Source: Eunapius fragilis (taxonomy: Eukaryota > Porifera > Demospongiae > Spongillida > Spongillidae). From it: DNA of 64,000 nucleotides. The notes beneath the pieces were generated by a model that was given only the letters and a program-made list of their open reading frames with translations, searched no databases and had not been told where the DNA came from. A program made the translations under genes and the position numbers. Location of the stretch: assembly GCA_963681505.1 (NCBI GenBank), contig OY811973.1:5180128-5244127 (forward strand), given 5' to 3'. Shown here piece after piece: positions 1 through 10,411 of the stretch (position 1 is its first letter; the number at the start of each line of letters is the position of its first letter).

Positions 1-290
1 GCTACATGTATATGAAAGGAATGGTGAGTCTCAAATTATTTAATGCTTGAGTATCATTTTTGCTTATGTGTCTTGTGGCTTCTTGGGGTGCATAAATTTG
101 TATATACATGTATGCTATGCTCTTTACATTTACCATTGTATGGTGCTTGGGTTTTAGCATACTGGCTTTATCTCCTGGGAAACATCAGCTAGTATGACTT
201 CAGGCAACATGGCCACCATGTGATCAAGCATACAGGTGAGTTTTAATGTTGTCCTGCACAGTATTATACTCACCATCACACACATAACAG

Positions 291-620
291 CTCTAGGCCG
301 ATCCAGGGGGGGGGGGGGGGGGGGGGGTTTGGGGGTTGCAACCCCCCCTTTCATATATGGTAACGCCCCCTCTTCTGTAAAAACAGCCCCTCTTCCTTCC
401 CCGCTGTTTGTATCGGGCCTGAAGCGCTGGACAGCACCCCCCCCCCCCCCCCCCCCCCCCTCCGCTTTTCGTATCGGGCCTTAAATGGACAGCACCACCA
501 CCCCCCCCCCCCCCCCGCTTTTCGTATCAGGCCTGAAGCGGACAGCACCCCCCCCCCCCCCCCCTGCTTTTTGTATCGTGGGTCTCAACCCCCCCTTTTG
601 GAAAACCCTGTAACCGCCCC
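291..620 (-). repeat. G-run minisatellite repeat element
   Basis: Long C-runs alternate with a conserved spacer that reads, on the minus strand, CAGGCCCGATACGAAAAGC or close variants. About three spacer units are present. The ends resemble GGATCCAGG and TGGAAAACCCTGTAACCGCC, which recur at the borders of other copies in this window. Comparison with the partner arm (48360-48420), which lacks it, marks it as an insertion. Confidence 0.8.
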
Positions 621-655
621 TGTATAACCCACAGATACTTACAAGTGTGCACTCC

Positions 656-1012
656 CATGGGTGCACCCAGCTTTTCTAGAAGGGGGGGGGGGGGGCAGAG
701 GGGAGGGGAGGGGCACCAATTGTAGGGCAGTGGCGGCAGAGCAATAAAAAAAGTAATACGGCGGACTGGGGGGGGGTGGAAAGAGGGTCTTCAATATATG
801 AGCAGGGGTGTAACATAAAAAGTGCTACGGCGTTCGCCGTACTTGCCGTAGTGTCAGCGCCGCCTATGTAGGGAGGTGGGCAGGGGGGAGGCGCATGTAA
901 GTAGAAATCAATACTGGGACAGGGGTTAAATTATTTAACAAGCATTTATTACAAGGGGTTGGGGGTGGGGCGCCATTGAGTCTCAAAAGGGGGGGGGGGG
1001 GTGCCCATGACT
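656..1012. repeat. Second G-rich insertion in the inverted-repeat arm
   Basis: This segment is absent from the matching position of the partner arm (about 48375). It is rich in G-runs, contains a GTAATACGGCGGAC-like stretch and has no open frame of note. It is probably another degenerate copy of a G-rich dispersed repeat, but the conserved GATACGAAAAGC spacer is not seen. Confidence 0.5.
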
Positions 1013-2798
1013 CAAAACACAGTCACACTCAGAATTCTATATTACTCACCCAACACATCAAATAACATTTTTCACCCCCAACATGAGTGTACACTCCCAG
1101 CATACACAACTATATGACCCCATCAGCATACACACCTAACTCATATTGTCCACCAACCACATACCAGTACACACTAGCAACAGTGTGTACATTCCCAATG
1201 ACCCTACACACCAGCATAGATTCATTGATGGGGCGGGAGTGCCCCACACCTCCCATATTTTTGCCCCCTCTTGGCAATGAAGGGATAACAAGTTACACAA
1301 CCCATGCACATAATTGGCTCGCTTGGTATAAAGTCCTCCTAAAAGTTTCAACTTAACATTTGTCCCCCCCCCCCCCCACTGATGTTTTTTCTCGATGATG
1401 GATTGTGTCACTTGTTATCCCTTAATAACAGCATGTACACACCAGGTTATCCCACAGGCACACCAGCACCCTAGCGTATAGCTGGCCAACCACCTAGCCT
1501 ACAGATCATTAGACCAACATGAGTTTAAATTCACACACACACACACACACATACACACACTACACATCACACACTAGCACAGTGAGCATAACAGTGAACA
1601 CTACCAGTCCCACACATGGGGTTTCTTTGATAAAAACCTTAGAGGGGGAATTTTAAAAATTCGTTGCTAAGGCAACTCTGAGGTTATATCACTTATTGCC
1701 AAGGGGCAACAATATGGCATGCACCCCATACACCAACTCATATGTACTACATGTAACAACAAGATAACATATGCAGTTCCCTTCATACATGTACCCATAA
1801 TTCTGCCTTACATTTGTTCTTAGCCTACCCCTATCAGAGGTCATCTGCCCAACATAAAGGGGTAGTGATCAACAGGATAGGCTAAGAACACTAACCGTTC
1901 TTTTTATTTATTTTTCCTACTCCACATGAAATGCTCCCTAGATGGCTGTATGGTCAATGTGATATAGCCAGCATGACAAAAAGCTTCAGCAACAACTCAA
2001 ATAGAAGGGACATTGCAGGCTATGTGTGGTCATCAAGTAGCTACAAGGCTCTACAGACTTCATGTGATGCATGCATGTAGATTTGTGGTGTGCTTGGCAT
2101 TTGTATTTGGTGGTGTAAGAACTGTATGTGTGAATGTGGATAGTTGCTGGTATTGATGGACTTGCTGAAAGCAGACAGGAGGCTTGGTCTTTTAGATAAG
2201 AACTATGTAATAGGTAGTTGTGGGTGATTATGTAAACTTTTCCTTCCCACTTTATAAAAACTGACCTGTTGAGTGTGTAGCAATACAGATGCCTGTACAT
2301 GTAATAATATAACATCCAGCCATTTGGTCATATTTTTGCTGCTGAGTATCCACATGTGTGAGGTGTACTGGTATGTCATCATAGTGTGTAGGTGATGGTC
2401 TGTGTACATGTGATGGTGTGTAGGTATGGGTGGCCTGGTAGGTTACACTCTTGTCTGATCTGACGATACTGTGTAAGCCAAAAGTTGTAATGTTCGTACC
2501 TTGCATTATACATGTCTGTTTGCCGAGCCACATGTTCTAAGTAATTCCGTTCAAATAAATGGTTCCCGCACACACCCTACCAGTCTAGTCAAAAAAAAAG
2601 TATCAACGCGCAAGAGCAGTTGATTTGATTAATAGTTACACGCAGCCAGATGTAACTTCGGTGGGTCTACTTCAAGCTTGGTGTACGATCGAACTAACCC
2701 ACAGAACAGGATCCGTGATTATAAACACTCAACAACACACATGGGAGAGCATATATACAATGTTCAGAACTAGGACATTTGTTTTATATGAATAATAG

Positions 2799-3500
2799 GT
2801 GTTGCTTTGGATGGAGCACCACATAACGAAAGTCAAAGAGCGTTGCAGAGTGTGTGGCCGCTTCTTGGTGGAGGCTAGGGAAAAGAAAACAAGGAGCTCA
2901 TATACCTGCCAAGAGTTTGCAGCTCATTTGTACACTGTCTTTGCTGTTAACACCGGCAATTACATAGTTAACACTCACCCTCCTTCCTTCTGCTACCGTT
3001 GTAAAATTGTACAACCATTGTTGTACAACCATCTGCGTTCTGCCACCATGTCCATCTTGGCAGTACACCAGACTTAAGCCGCCCGGCCAGTGGATGTATT
3101 CTCTCTCCCAATCGAGGACAAGTACATCCGCTGGCTGGGTATGGCTTAGGTCTGGTGTACATAATGGTACTGCCCGACTCTACTCTCACTCCTGGAAGAT
3201 GGGCACGATGGCAGAACTCAACATACACATTACGCAGATGGTTGTGGCCATGCAGTGACAACATCACCATCCTGTTTACAAGTAGTAGCGCCAGGGCACA
3301 AAGAACATGAGGAGCCTCTAGCCATCTCCATCCCTAGCCACCATTGGATGGAGAATTACAGTTCATTGGGTTCAAAGTTCAGGTCAAGACTAGGAGGTGT
3401 GACCAGTAGCCAGGATGCAGCATTAGGTGCTGACACAGAGAGGAGTCGAGCCTTGTCAGCAGGTGATGATGCTTTCAACAACAATGAGAACTGGTGGGTC
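2799..3500 (+). pseudogene. Broken copy of a RAG1-like N-terminal zinc-binding domain
   Basis: The frame from 2799 (more likely Met at 2811) reads EHHITKVKERCRVCG, then a TCQEFAAHLYTVFAVNT stretch, then PPSFCYRC. It stops at 3077. This matches, in order and spacing, the first exon of the gene at 7010 (CRVCG, ECKAFAADLQIAFSINT, PEHFCHCC). Both resemble the central zinc-binding region of vertebrate RAG1 as I remember it. After CYRC the reading is broken by a palindromic segment (3018-3250). A weak tail may continue at 3240-3500, but no RING finger and no core domain follow. I read it as a truncated paralogue or the end of a degraded element. The alternative is a short active gene with unseen exons, which is less likely. 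Confidence 0.7.
3018..3250. repeat. Fold-back (palindromic) segment inside the RAG1-like relic
   Basis: The two halves are inverted copies: ACAACCATCTGCG on the left pairs with CGCAGATGGTTGT on the right, the GTTCTGCC..CCATCTT block pairs with its inverse at 3195-3221, and GTACACCAGACTTAAGCC pairs with GGCTTAGGTCTGGTGTAC. The centre is near 3115. It coincides with the point where the reading frame is lost. It is either an inserted fold-back element or an inverted duplication of local sequence. Confidence 0.75.
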
Positions 3501-4341
3501 CTCTAGTTTCTTTGACAGTATACCCTTTGGTGGACGGGTGAGGCTGTGATAGCATCCACAGAGATTACTTCAGACAGGGAGACTATGCCTTATATTTGTG
3601 TCCCATAAAACAAATATCAGTCCTAACAAGATCTGTTTATCACGTTTGGAAGCAATTCATTACTTAAAACAAAAGATTACATATAATTAAGTGGCCAGAA
3701 AGCAATAGGCCCACACTAATGTATCACTAACTCCAATCCTAAATTAAAATTCAACTTGACTGTGACCTATTTTACATCTTGCAGCACTCTTTCAGGCGGG
3801 AGCATGTCAAATAGTTCAAGAGCGCTGACACTGAATCACTAACATAGCTACACACGTGGTTCTTCATCAGTGAGTCTCTACAAGGCTGAGAAAACATGAA
3901 GGTCAAGAACATAGAATTTTATTTGTACAAGTTTGTTTATGGTGCTATTATTACTTCAAACGATCAATTGTGTACACATGCACACACATATGCATGTACA
4001 TGTACAGACATACATAAAACACACACATACATACAAGTACACATGTGTACATAATACACATACATGTGAAAACATACACAAATACATACATGTACACACA
4101 TACATAAAACATGCACACATACATGTACACATACACATAAAACACACACTGATACATACATTTTCACATATATACAAAAAACACATACATGTATGCACAC
4201 ATTTATATATATGGGACAGTTTCCAACAAAATTGCCCCTCAATATTCCCTTGCGTTTGAATAACTATAACTTCCGAACGGTTAAGGCTAATGACTTCTTA
4301 TTCTCAACACTTCATAGTACACCATTTCTGTATGGTGAAAT
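3501..4341. repeat. Non-coding stretch with low-complexity ACATAC/ACACAT sequence
   Basis: About 3960-4215 is a cryptic simple repeat of ACATACA, ACACAT and TACATGTA words that opens false frames on both strands. 3501-3960 shows no gene or recognisable repeat. A similar low-complexity block is at 14227-14430. Confidence 0.7.
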
Positions 4342-4620
4342 ACATTTTGGGGTATTGCAATGTGTGATACCCCACTAGGTTCAAACCCGCCAAATACTTT
4401 TCGGTTCTCCTATAATCAAATCACTTTTAAAATTCGGTTTGTGGGTAGAGAGGTTCCTGTACCTATCACGGCAAGTTGTGTCCCGCTATATCAAGCGGGA
4501 AAATGTGCATGTAGGGACCTCTCTATTTGCAAACTGAATTTAAAGCGATTTGATTACTCCTACTGAAAGTTATGGTAGGTTTGAACCCGGTGGGGTATTG
4601 GACGTTGCAATACTGGGGAG
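4342..4620. repeat. Fold-back element (MITE-like), about 280 bp
   Basis: The left half (GGGGTATTGCAATG, then TTCAAACCCGCC, ATCAAATCACTTT, AGAGAGGTTCCT) is mirrored as the reverse complement in the right half (AGGGACCTCTCT, AAAGCGATTTGATTA, AGGTTTGAACCC, ATTGCAATACTGGGGAG). The loop is near 4470-4490. No coding sequence is present. Confidence 0.8.
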
Positions 4621-4739
4621 TTAGGAAAGGCCATCAGTTTTACATTACCAAACTAAGGCTAAGGTTGATTTCAGCGATCTAGCCATGTGCATGCGCCCCC
4701 CCCCCCAAATTCATATCCCGCCCCTCTGGTACCAATTGG

Positions 4740-5032
4740 ACAAGTAAATAAAAAACATTCTCTATGAGAAAGTTGGTGGCATATAGGATTTGAAGGCAAT
4801 GGTGGTGTAAAAAGGAAGGAAACAAGGGTCTAATAATAAGGGAAAATGGAATAGTCCTATATTTAGCACACGAACAACATACTATATCCTACATATAGAA
4901 ATGTGCTAAATATAGGACTATTCCATTTTCCCTTATTATTAGACCCTTGTTTCCTTCCTTTTTACACCACCATTGCCTTCAAATCCTATATGCCACCAAC
5001 TTTCTCATAGAGAATGTTTTTTATTTACTTGT
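4740..5032. repeat. Fold-back MITE, family A copy 1
   Basis: A near-perfect hairpin with arms of about 130 bp. It begins ACAAGTAAATAAAAAACATT and ends with the inverse, and the loop is near 4870-4900. The arms are almost identical, so the copy is young or conserved. A diverged family member with the same end sequence and the GTTGGTGGCATATAGGA motif lies at 53547-53816. Half-copies appear near 58250, 59280 and 60000. Confidence 0.92.
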
Positions 5033-5214
5033 TTCATTGATTTTTATTCATACCCCATTATGAGCCGTATAGCATGTTAAGCAATCCATCTTGATATGAG
5101 AGGGAGGTTGTAAAGGTACGACATACCTTTGAGTGACCTTAACCCTTTCGCCGAGCGAGATGCACGTTCAGGACTATGGCAATATCGCTGTCTTTTTTCA
5201 GGATCTGCTCCGTT

Positions 5215-5365
5215 CCTTTTCAGGATCTGAGGGGGCTTTAAGGGGCGGCCGAAATAGAAGAGAGGTTATTAATTGTCGCCCCAGCGCGATCGAACCCACG
5301 AACGCATTTTGTATCGGGCCAGACTGAAGCAGACAGCACCCCCCCCCCCCCCCCCCCTTCCTACA
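5215..5365 (+). repeat. Composite dispersed repeat: GGRNRRE-type segment plus G-run spacer
   Basis: A block reading GGCCGAAATAGAAGAGAGGT is related to the inverted block at 24860-24930. It is followed by one spacer unit (GTATCGGGCC..CAGACAGCA) and a C-run, as in the other G-run elements. Flanking 5366-5860 has repeated TTTTCAGGCTCTGCT phrases and no gene. Confidence 0.55.
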
Positions 5366-5859
5366 GTCTACTAATCGCATCTCGATACCTTGCGCGTCGA
5401 GAGGTCCGTTTCTTTTCAGGCTCTGCTCGATATTTTTCACGTTGAGAGGCCCGCTTCTTTTCAGGCTCTGCTTTGTAGTTCCGCTCGGGCTGAATCTAAT
5501 ACGTCGACTCTAGTTTTGAGGTACTATGCTCGTCGTCTTTTCCTGACGTGAAGGCATTTTGAAAAAAAAAAAACAACTTCACTAAGTTACAAAGAGCGTC
5601 AAACCTACAACGATCGAATAACAAGAATGGTTATAGTACGCACGTGCACGTTGTTAAAAATACATAATCGCCACAGTTAATTACCACTACGTGTAGTGCC
5701 CAGACCGTACACATTTGATTACATGATGTATACTGCTAGTACTTCGTATAAAGAGCGAAGTAGGACCTATCCGAGTCGTGTCAGTGCAGTAAGCTTAACT
5801 ATACGTGATTTGCTAACACAACCACCGATATATGTCATGTAGCCTCGAGACGTTTTGAC

Positions 5860-6110
5860 CACAGAAGCGAGAATGCCAACGAATTCTGAAGCCAGTGGTG
5901 TGATTTTCATTTCTTAAAAGTGTTCCTATCCCGAGTTATGCGTGGTCAAGAACAAGAACAAGAAGAAGAAGAAGAAGAAGAACGAGAAATACGTGGGACT
6001 GGGTACGAGTTTCGAAAATTGTTTTGTTCTCTACAACCACGCGGTTCTGTGACATCAAACAAACACGAAACTACTTGTTGTTACCTTCTTGTACGACGAC
6101 GATAACAAGG
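5860..6110 (+). repeat. Dispersed repeat with a GAAGAAGAA core
   Basis: Phrases around CGAGTTATGCGTGG, an (AGAACAAGAAGAAG)-type purine run, and GGGACTGGGTACGAG recur in the same order at 53895-54060 and 63570-63770. The copies are diverged. It opens a 61-codon frame that I do not take as a gene. About 6200-6500 holds short degenerate repeats of the phrase ACATAAGCTTGT with G-runs. Confidence 0.5.
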
Positions 6111-6595
6111 TAAGCCATCCGCTCGTCGGGAGTCTTGTAATGACATTCATAATCGGGGTCAAATCCTATATGAGAGTTACTAACGTAACTCTCGATTATT
6201 CCATTATTTAACTGTACACTCCTACAGATGACAACAATGGTGTCCATGGTGGGGGGTTGTGTTTAGAAACATGTCGATGTCGTTGTCCAGGGTTGCAAAT
6301 ATGTCCTGAGGGGGGTAGTATAAATGCCTGTCCCGGGGTGCTAGCAGATAAAACATAAGCTTGTACTTGGGGGGGGGGGGGGGGGGTGGGAGTGGTAGGG
6401 GTTAGCAGGTATAACATAAGCTTGTCCAGGGGAGATGTAACCAAATAGAAGCTTGTCTGGGGGTATTAAAAGACTTAACAACAAAAGGTGGTTTTATATA
6501 TTGTCCTGGGGGTTACGTTTGCAATTATTGTCATCTCACGGTTGTTTGCGGCTGGAAACTAGGTTTATAATTAGAAGGTTACGGTACCTGTCCAA

Positions 6596-6994
6596 ATGAT
6601 TGTGAAGAAACACCACATTACAGACACCTTATGTTTCAGAGCTCATAACACCTCAGATCAGCAGCAAAAATATATACTTATTTGTAGCATACAACACAAC
6701 GTTTCAACCACTTTTATTTATAATGAATACGCATTTTTTAAATCGCACATGAAATTTATGCGCAAGCAGTGTTTACATCGCCACGCGGCACTTATTTTGG
6801 AAGGGCGTGTACAAGATCGGATATTGTGGACTTCCTGCACAACGGTTGGAGGTAAGACTAGGCTTTTCGTAAGTCAAAGGCATGCCAAAAAAAGAAGTGA
6901 TGACCCACTTCTGTCGACGAATTTTCTGTCGCCCGAAAAGAACCATGTGTATTTTATGAATAATCGATGCGTGTTGTGGTCATTGCGTACATGA
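6596..6994 (+). other. Unrecognised 132-codon open frame upstream of the RAG1-like gene
   Basis: The frame MIVKKHHITDTLCF..VLWSLRT is open for 132 codons with no motif I recognise. A GT..AG pair at 6852 and 7000 could be a 5'-leader intron of the gene at 7010, but joining across it does not keep this frame in phase with that gene. It could be leader sequence or chance. Confidence 0.25.
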
Positions 6995-7009
6995 ACATAG
7001 GTTACAAGA

Positions 7010-10000
7010 ATGGACTACCACATTAAACATCTGCCGCTGCACTGCAGAGTATGTGGGCAAAGGCTGATGACAAGGAAGCATAAAAAGGAGATCCACGAAT
7101 GCAAAGCATTTGCAGCTGATTTGCAAATTGCCTTTTCTATTAACACCAAGACTGATAATGCTCAAGTGTACCCTGAACACTTCTGCCATTGCTGTTACCA
7201 TACAATGCAGAGGATCATCCGTGCCAGGGTAGGAGGAGTGCACCACAGGTGTGCCCTGACACCATTTGTATGGGAAGCACATACCAATGAAGGGTGTAAG
7301 GTACATACTACATGTATATGCTTTTATGCAACATCATCAGTATAAATCATACCACAGGTGTGTGAGCATTTCAGTTTCAATGCAAAAGGTCCAGTTAGGA
7401 AGCATACAGTTGGCAGAGGTCGTCAACCTGGCCTCACACCGAACATGTTAATTGCCCATCTTTGGAAGATTGCCCCTCCTCCAATCTTCTCAAGTGAGCC
7501 ATACCCACCACTGGCCGGCCAAAACAGTGCCACTGTCCTGAAGGAGTTGAAGTGTATGGTGTGTTCAAACATTCTCAAACAGCCCCTTGAACTGCCATGC
7601 CGTCAGCTGGCCTGTACCAGCTGTGTTGTGGAGCGAGTAGCAGCATCAACCCCAGTGTGTCCTTGCTGCTCGGAAGATAGCTCCTTGGTACCCACAGAGA
7701 TAAGACCAGCACCAAATGCTGTATTGCTCTTGTTGAAGGATGTACTGGTACAATGTGTGGAGTGCCACAGGGATATGAAGGCTGGCTGTTACGATGGGCA
7801 CGAGTGCACACCATATCTCACTGCTGGTGAGGAGAGAGAAGCAGCCACACTGCTGAAGAGGGCCATCTCCACCAGCCCCGATCAAGCAGGCATAATACAA
7901 CTGCCTACAGGAGGAACAGTTAAGTGTATTCAATCTCACTTACATTGTTATGACATACTAAACCATACCTTGTAGCCAATGACTTCATGCATGTGACCAA
8001 AGCCCGCCACCTGACCTCAGCTGCTTGTTCCAAGACTGTGAAGACAAGGCGTGCAGAGATGCACACAGCCAGAAGCATTGTCAGTGGAGGAGAGCCATCT
8101 GCCCTGATGGAGGAGGAGGTACTCACTCTGAGTGATGAAGAGAGGATGTCTCTATTGCAGAAGGCAGGCATCACAAACATTGCAATCGACTCTGTCCAAG
8201 TATTGGCCATAAAAGTCGGCATGGCTATTCCCTGGAACGGTTTGAGACAACTTAGACGGTAAAGCATTACACAAAAACTGTAAAAATAACCTACATATGC
8301 ATTACTTGTCTAGGTGGCTTAAAGCGTCAGGAGTATCTCTAGCTGGGGAGCAGCGGATGCGCAACATTTGCAGGCAAATTGTGGGCGACAACTTAAAAGG
8401 AGAGATGGCTCTATTTTCATTTCCTCATCCTTCTGGTGGTGAAGAGCTTAGGGGAGCTCCTCTGGTTTATATTCCAGATCTGGTTCAGAAGGTTGTTGAC
8501 CTCTTGGAAGAGAATGAAAGGTTAATTAGGAGGTCAAGGCATAAACCTTGCAAAATAATTTTAACCCTATGTAGGACAGGACGGCTTACCTGGCATGATG
8601 GGGTCATCCCTGCCAGTGAGGTGTGGTTAAAAATAGGAGGGGACAAAGGAGGCGGTTCGTTCAAGATGAACTTTCAGATTGTAAATGTTCCAGCGCCTAA
8701 CTCAGTCCACAACACCTGTGTGTTTTGCTGCTTTGAAGCGGGCGACACTGTTACCAACCTCCACATAGCACTTGACCGCTATAAAGATCAAGTTGCACAT
8801 CTGCAAGGAATGAAATGGAGGTAAGAACAGTTAATATAAAATGATTTTAAAAATGAACATTAAACCTACAGGCAATACACACTCAGGCTGTTCATGTGTG
8901 GAGACTACGAGTTCATTACTAGAATGTACGGGCTGTCAGGAGCAAGTGGTATGTGACTATTTGCATAGGTGCTAAACAAAGTGTACAAACATTGCACCTT
9001 TCTTATAGGATGCTACCCATGTTTGTATTGCTTGGCCCACCATCAGCACTTAGTAACACCTCTCTCAGTCAGAGGACCAGCTCCACCCAGAACGTTTGAA
9101 ACTATCAGTGCTGACCATCAGCACTACATTGCTTCAGGGGTTGGCAAGAAACAAGCACAACACTTCTATAACTGCATTTCAGAGCCTATTTTCAACATCC
9201 CCATTTCACAAGTACGTACAAATGAATTTGCCAATAACTGTTTTGTATGATCATGCACATGCACACACACACGCTAGGTATGCCCACCTGGTCTTCACAT
9301 CACTTTGGGCATCTTTACCAAGATTTATGGGTTGCTTGAAGACGAGTGTCATACCCTTGACCTTGAGCTGGCTCTGCACTCAAGAGACGATGCCCACTTC
9401 AGCTTCTCCAATTACAGCCATGAGCTGCAAAGGCTTCGGAAGCTACAAGCAGAGTTGGAGCAAGCCCAGGAGTCATATGATTTGTCACAGCAAATGGCAA
9501 CATATGTATCACTAGTTGTTGGGAAGAATGATCCAGTCACTGTGGATTTCTTCAAGCAATGTGAAGACAAGATGAAATCTCTCAAACAACTTGTATGCCA
9601 TGCATGCAGTATAAAATGTGTATTGACACACCAATCACACTAGGAAACAGATGTAGCCAACTGCACAGCCACAGTGAAGAAGGGATTTTCGATCAAAGAC
9701 GGCCCCTTTGTTAAGGAGCTGGACTCTGCACTGCAGTCCATAGGAGTACATCGCCAGCAATATTTTGGAGGTGCCTTTGTGGGCAATCATGTACACAAAA
9801 CTCTAAAGGTACTAAAAATCTAAGTTTAGAAGTAGTGATCATGCAACTTCTTCACTTTACAGCTATCCAATATCCAGACACTGTGCAAGTCACTAGTTCA
9901 AACTGCACAAAACAGATTGCCCCATCGCGTTGTAGAGCTACAACAGCGTACCAACATTCTGGTCAATACATTTTGCATGTTTGCTACCTGCCACAACATA

Positions 10001-10411
10001 TATGACCAGAATTTCATTGATGAAGCACAAACCTTTGCTCTAGGTGAGTACATTTTTATGATTTCATATGAACTCAAGACTATACAATTGATTTCTACAG
10101 AACAAGCCATTGAACAGTTTATGGCGTACTTCCGGAAGTCCTTTCCAGAGGCAACAGTCCCCATTAAGATGCATATCCTGGAGGATCATGCTACTACATG
10201 GGCTAATTTTACACACGTTGGATTTGGCCTGCTAGGCGAACAGGGGGCTGAGTCCATCCATGCCAAATTTACACGACTTGGCTTAGCCTACACAGCAGTT
10301 ACTGACAAAGTAAAGCATTTGCTGTGCATTGTCAAAGAACACTTAATAAGCATTTCCCCACAAGTTTTAGCTGCCGTCCCCCCTCCACAAAAGAAGAAAA
10401 AAAAAATTTAA
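7010..10411 (+). CDS. RAG1L: RAG1-like protein: N-terminal zinc region, RING finger and transposase-like core
   Basis: Ten exons join in phase: 7010-7300, 7358-7925, 7976-8258, 8314-8820, 8872-8948, 9009-9211, 9278-9592, 9644-9808, 9863-10043, 10101-10411, giving 966 aa. Introns are 49-66 bp. Residues 12-62 form a zinc region (CRVCG, FCHCC). About 88-99 is WEAHTNEGCKVC. A basic GRGRQPG follows at 116-122. A RING finger occupies 163-201 with exact C-x2-C-x11-C-x-Q-x2-C-x2-C-x11-C-x2-C spacing; Gln180 stands where His is expected. A second finger lies near 226-245. The core has D491 (GGDKGGGSFK), D561 (CGDYEF), C580/C583, H888/H893 and E914 (GEQGAESIH). As I recall mouse RAG1 (D708, C727/C730, H937/H942, E962), the D-x18-C-x2-C and H-x4-H spacings are identical. 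A helical, coiled-coil-like stretch follows at about 670-720. The likely role is a DNA transposase or a domesticated one. No terminal repeats or RAG2 partner were recognised. The second exon junction (7925/7976) is the least certain. Confidence 0.85.

Larger units (their letters stand above)
1..2450 (+). repeat. Left arm of a large inverted repeat
   Basis: Read as its reverse complement, this stretch matches 47165-48710 along most of its length. Examples are the region around 1-290 against 48420-48710, 1860-2110 against 47500-47720, and 2380-2450 against 47165-47235. The arm is longer than its partner because at least two G-rich insertions (about 291-620 and 656-1012) interrupt it. It may continue past the left edge of the window. 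No coding potential was recognised; the open frames in it are short and differ between the arms. A short CA run lies near 1532-1560. Confidence 0.85.

Noticed and set aside
5270-5300. tRNA-like TCGAACCC box near a G-run repeat
   Set aside because: No matching cloverleaf or A box at the right distance; the phrase lies in a dispersed repeat.
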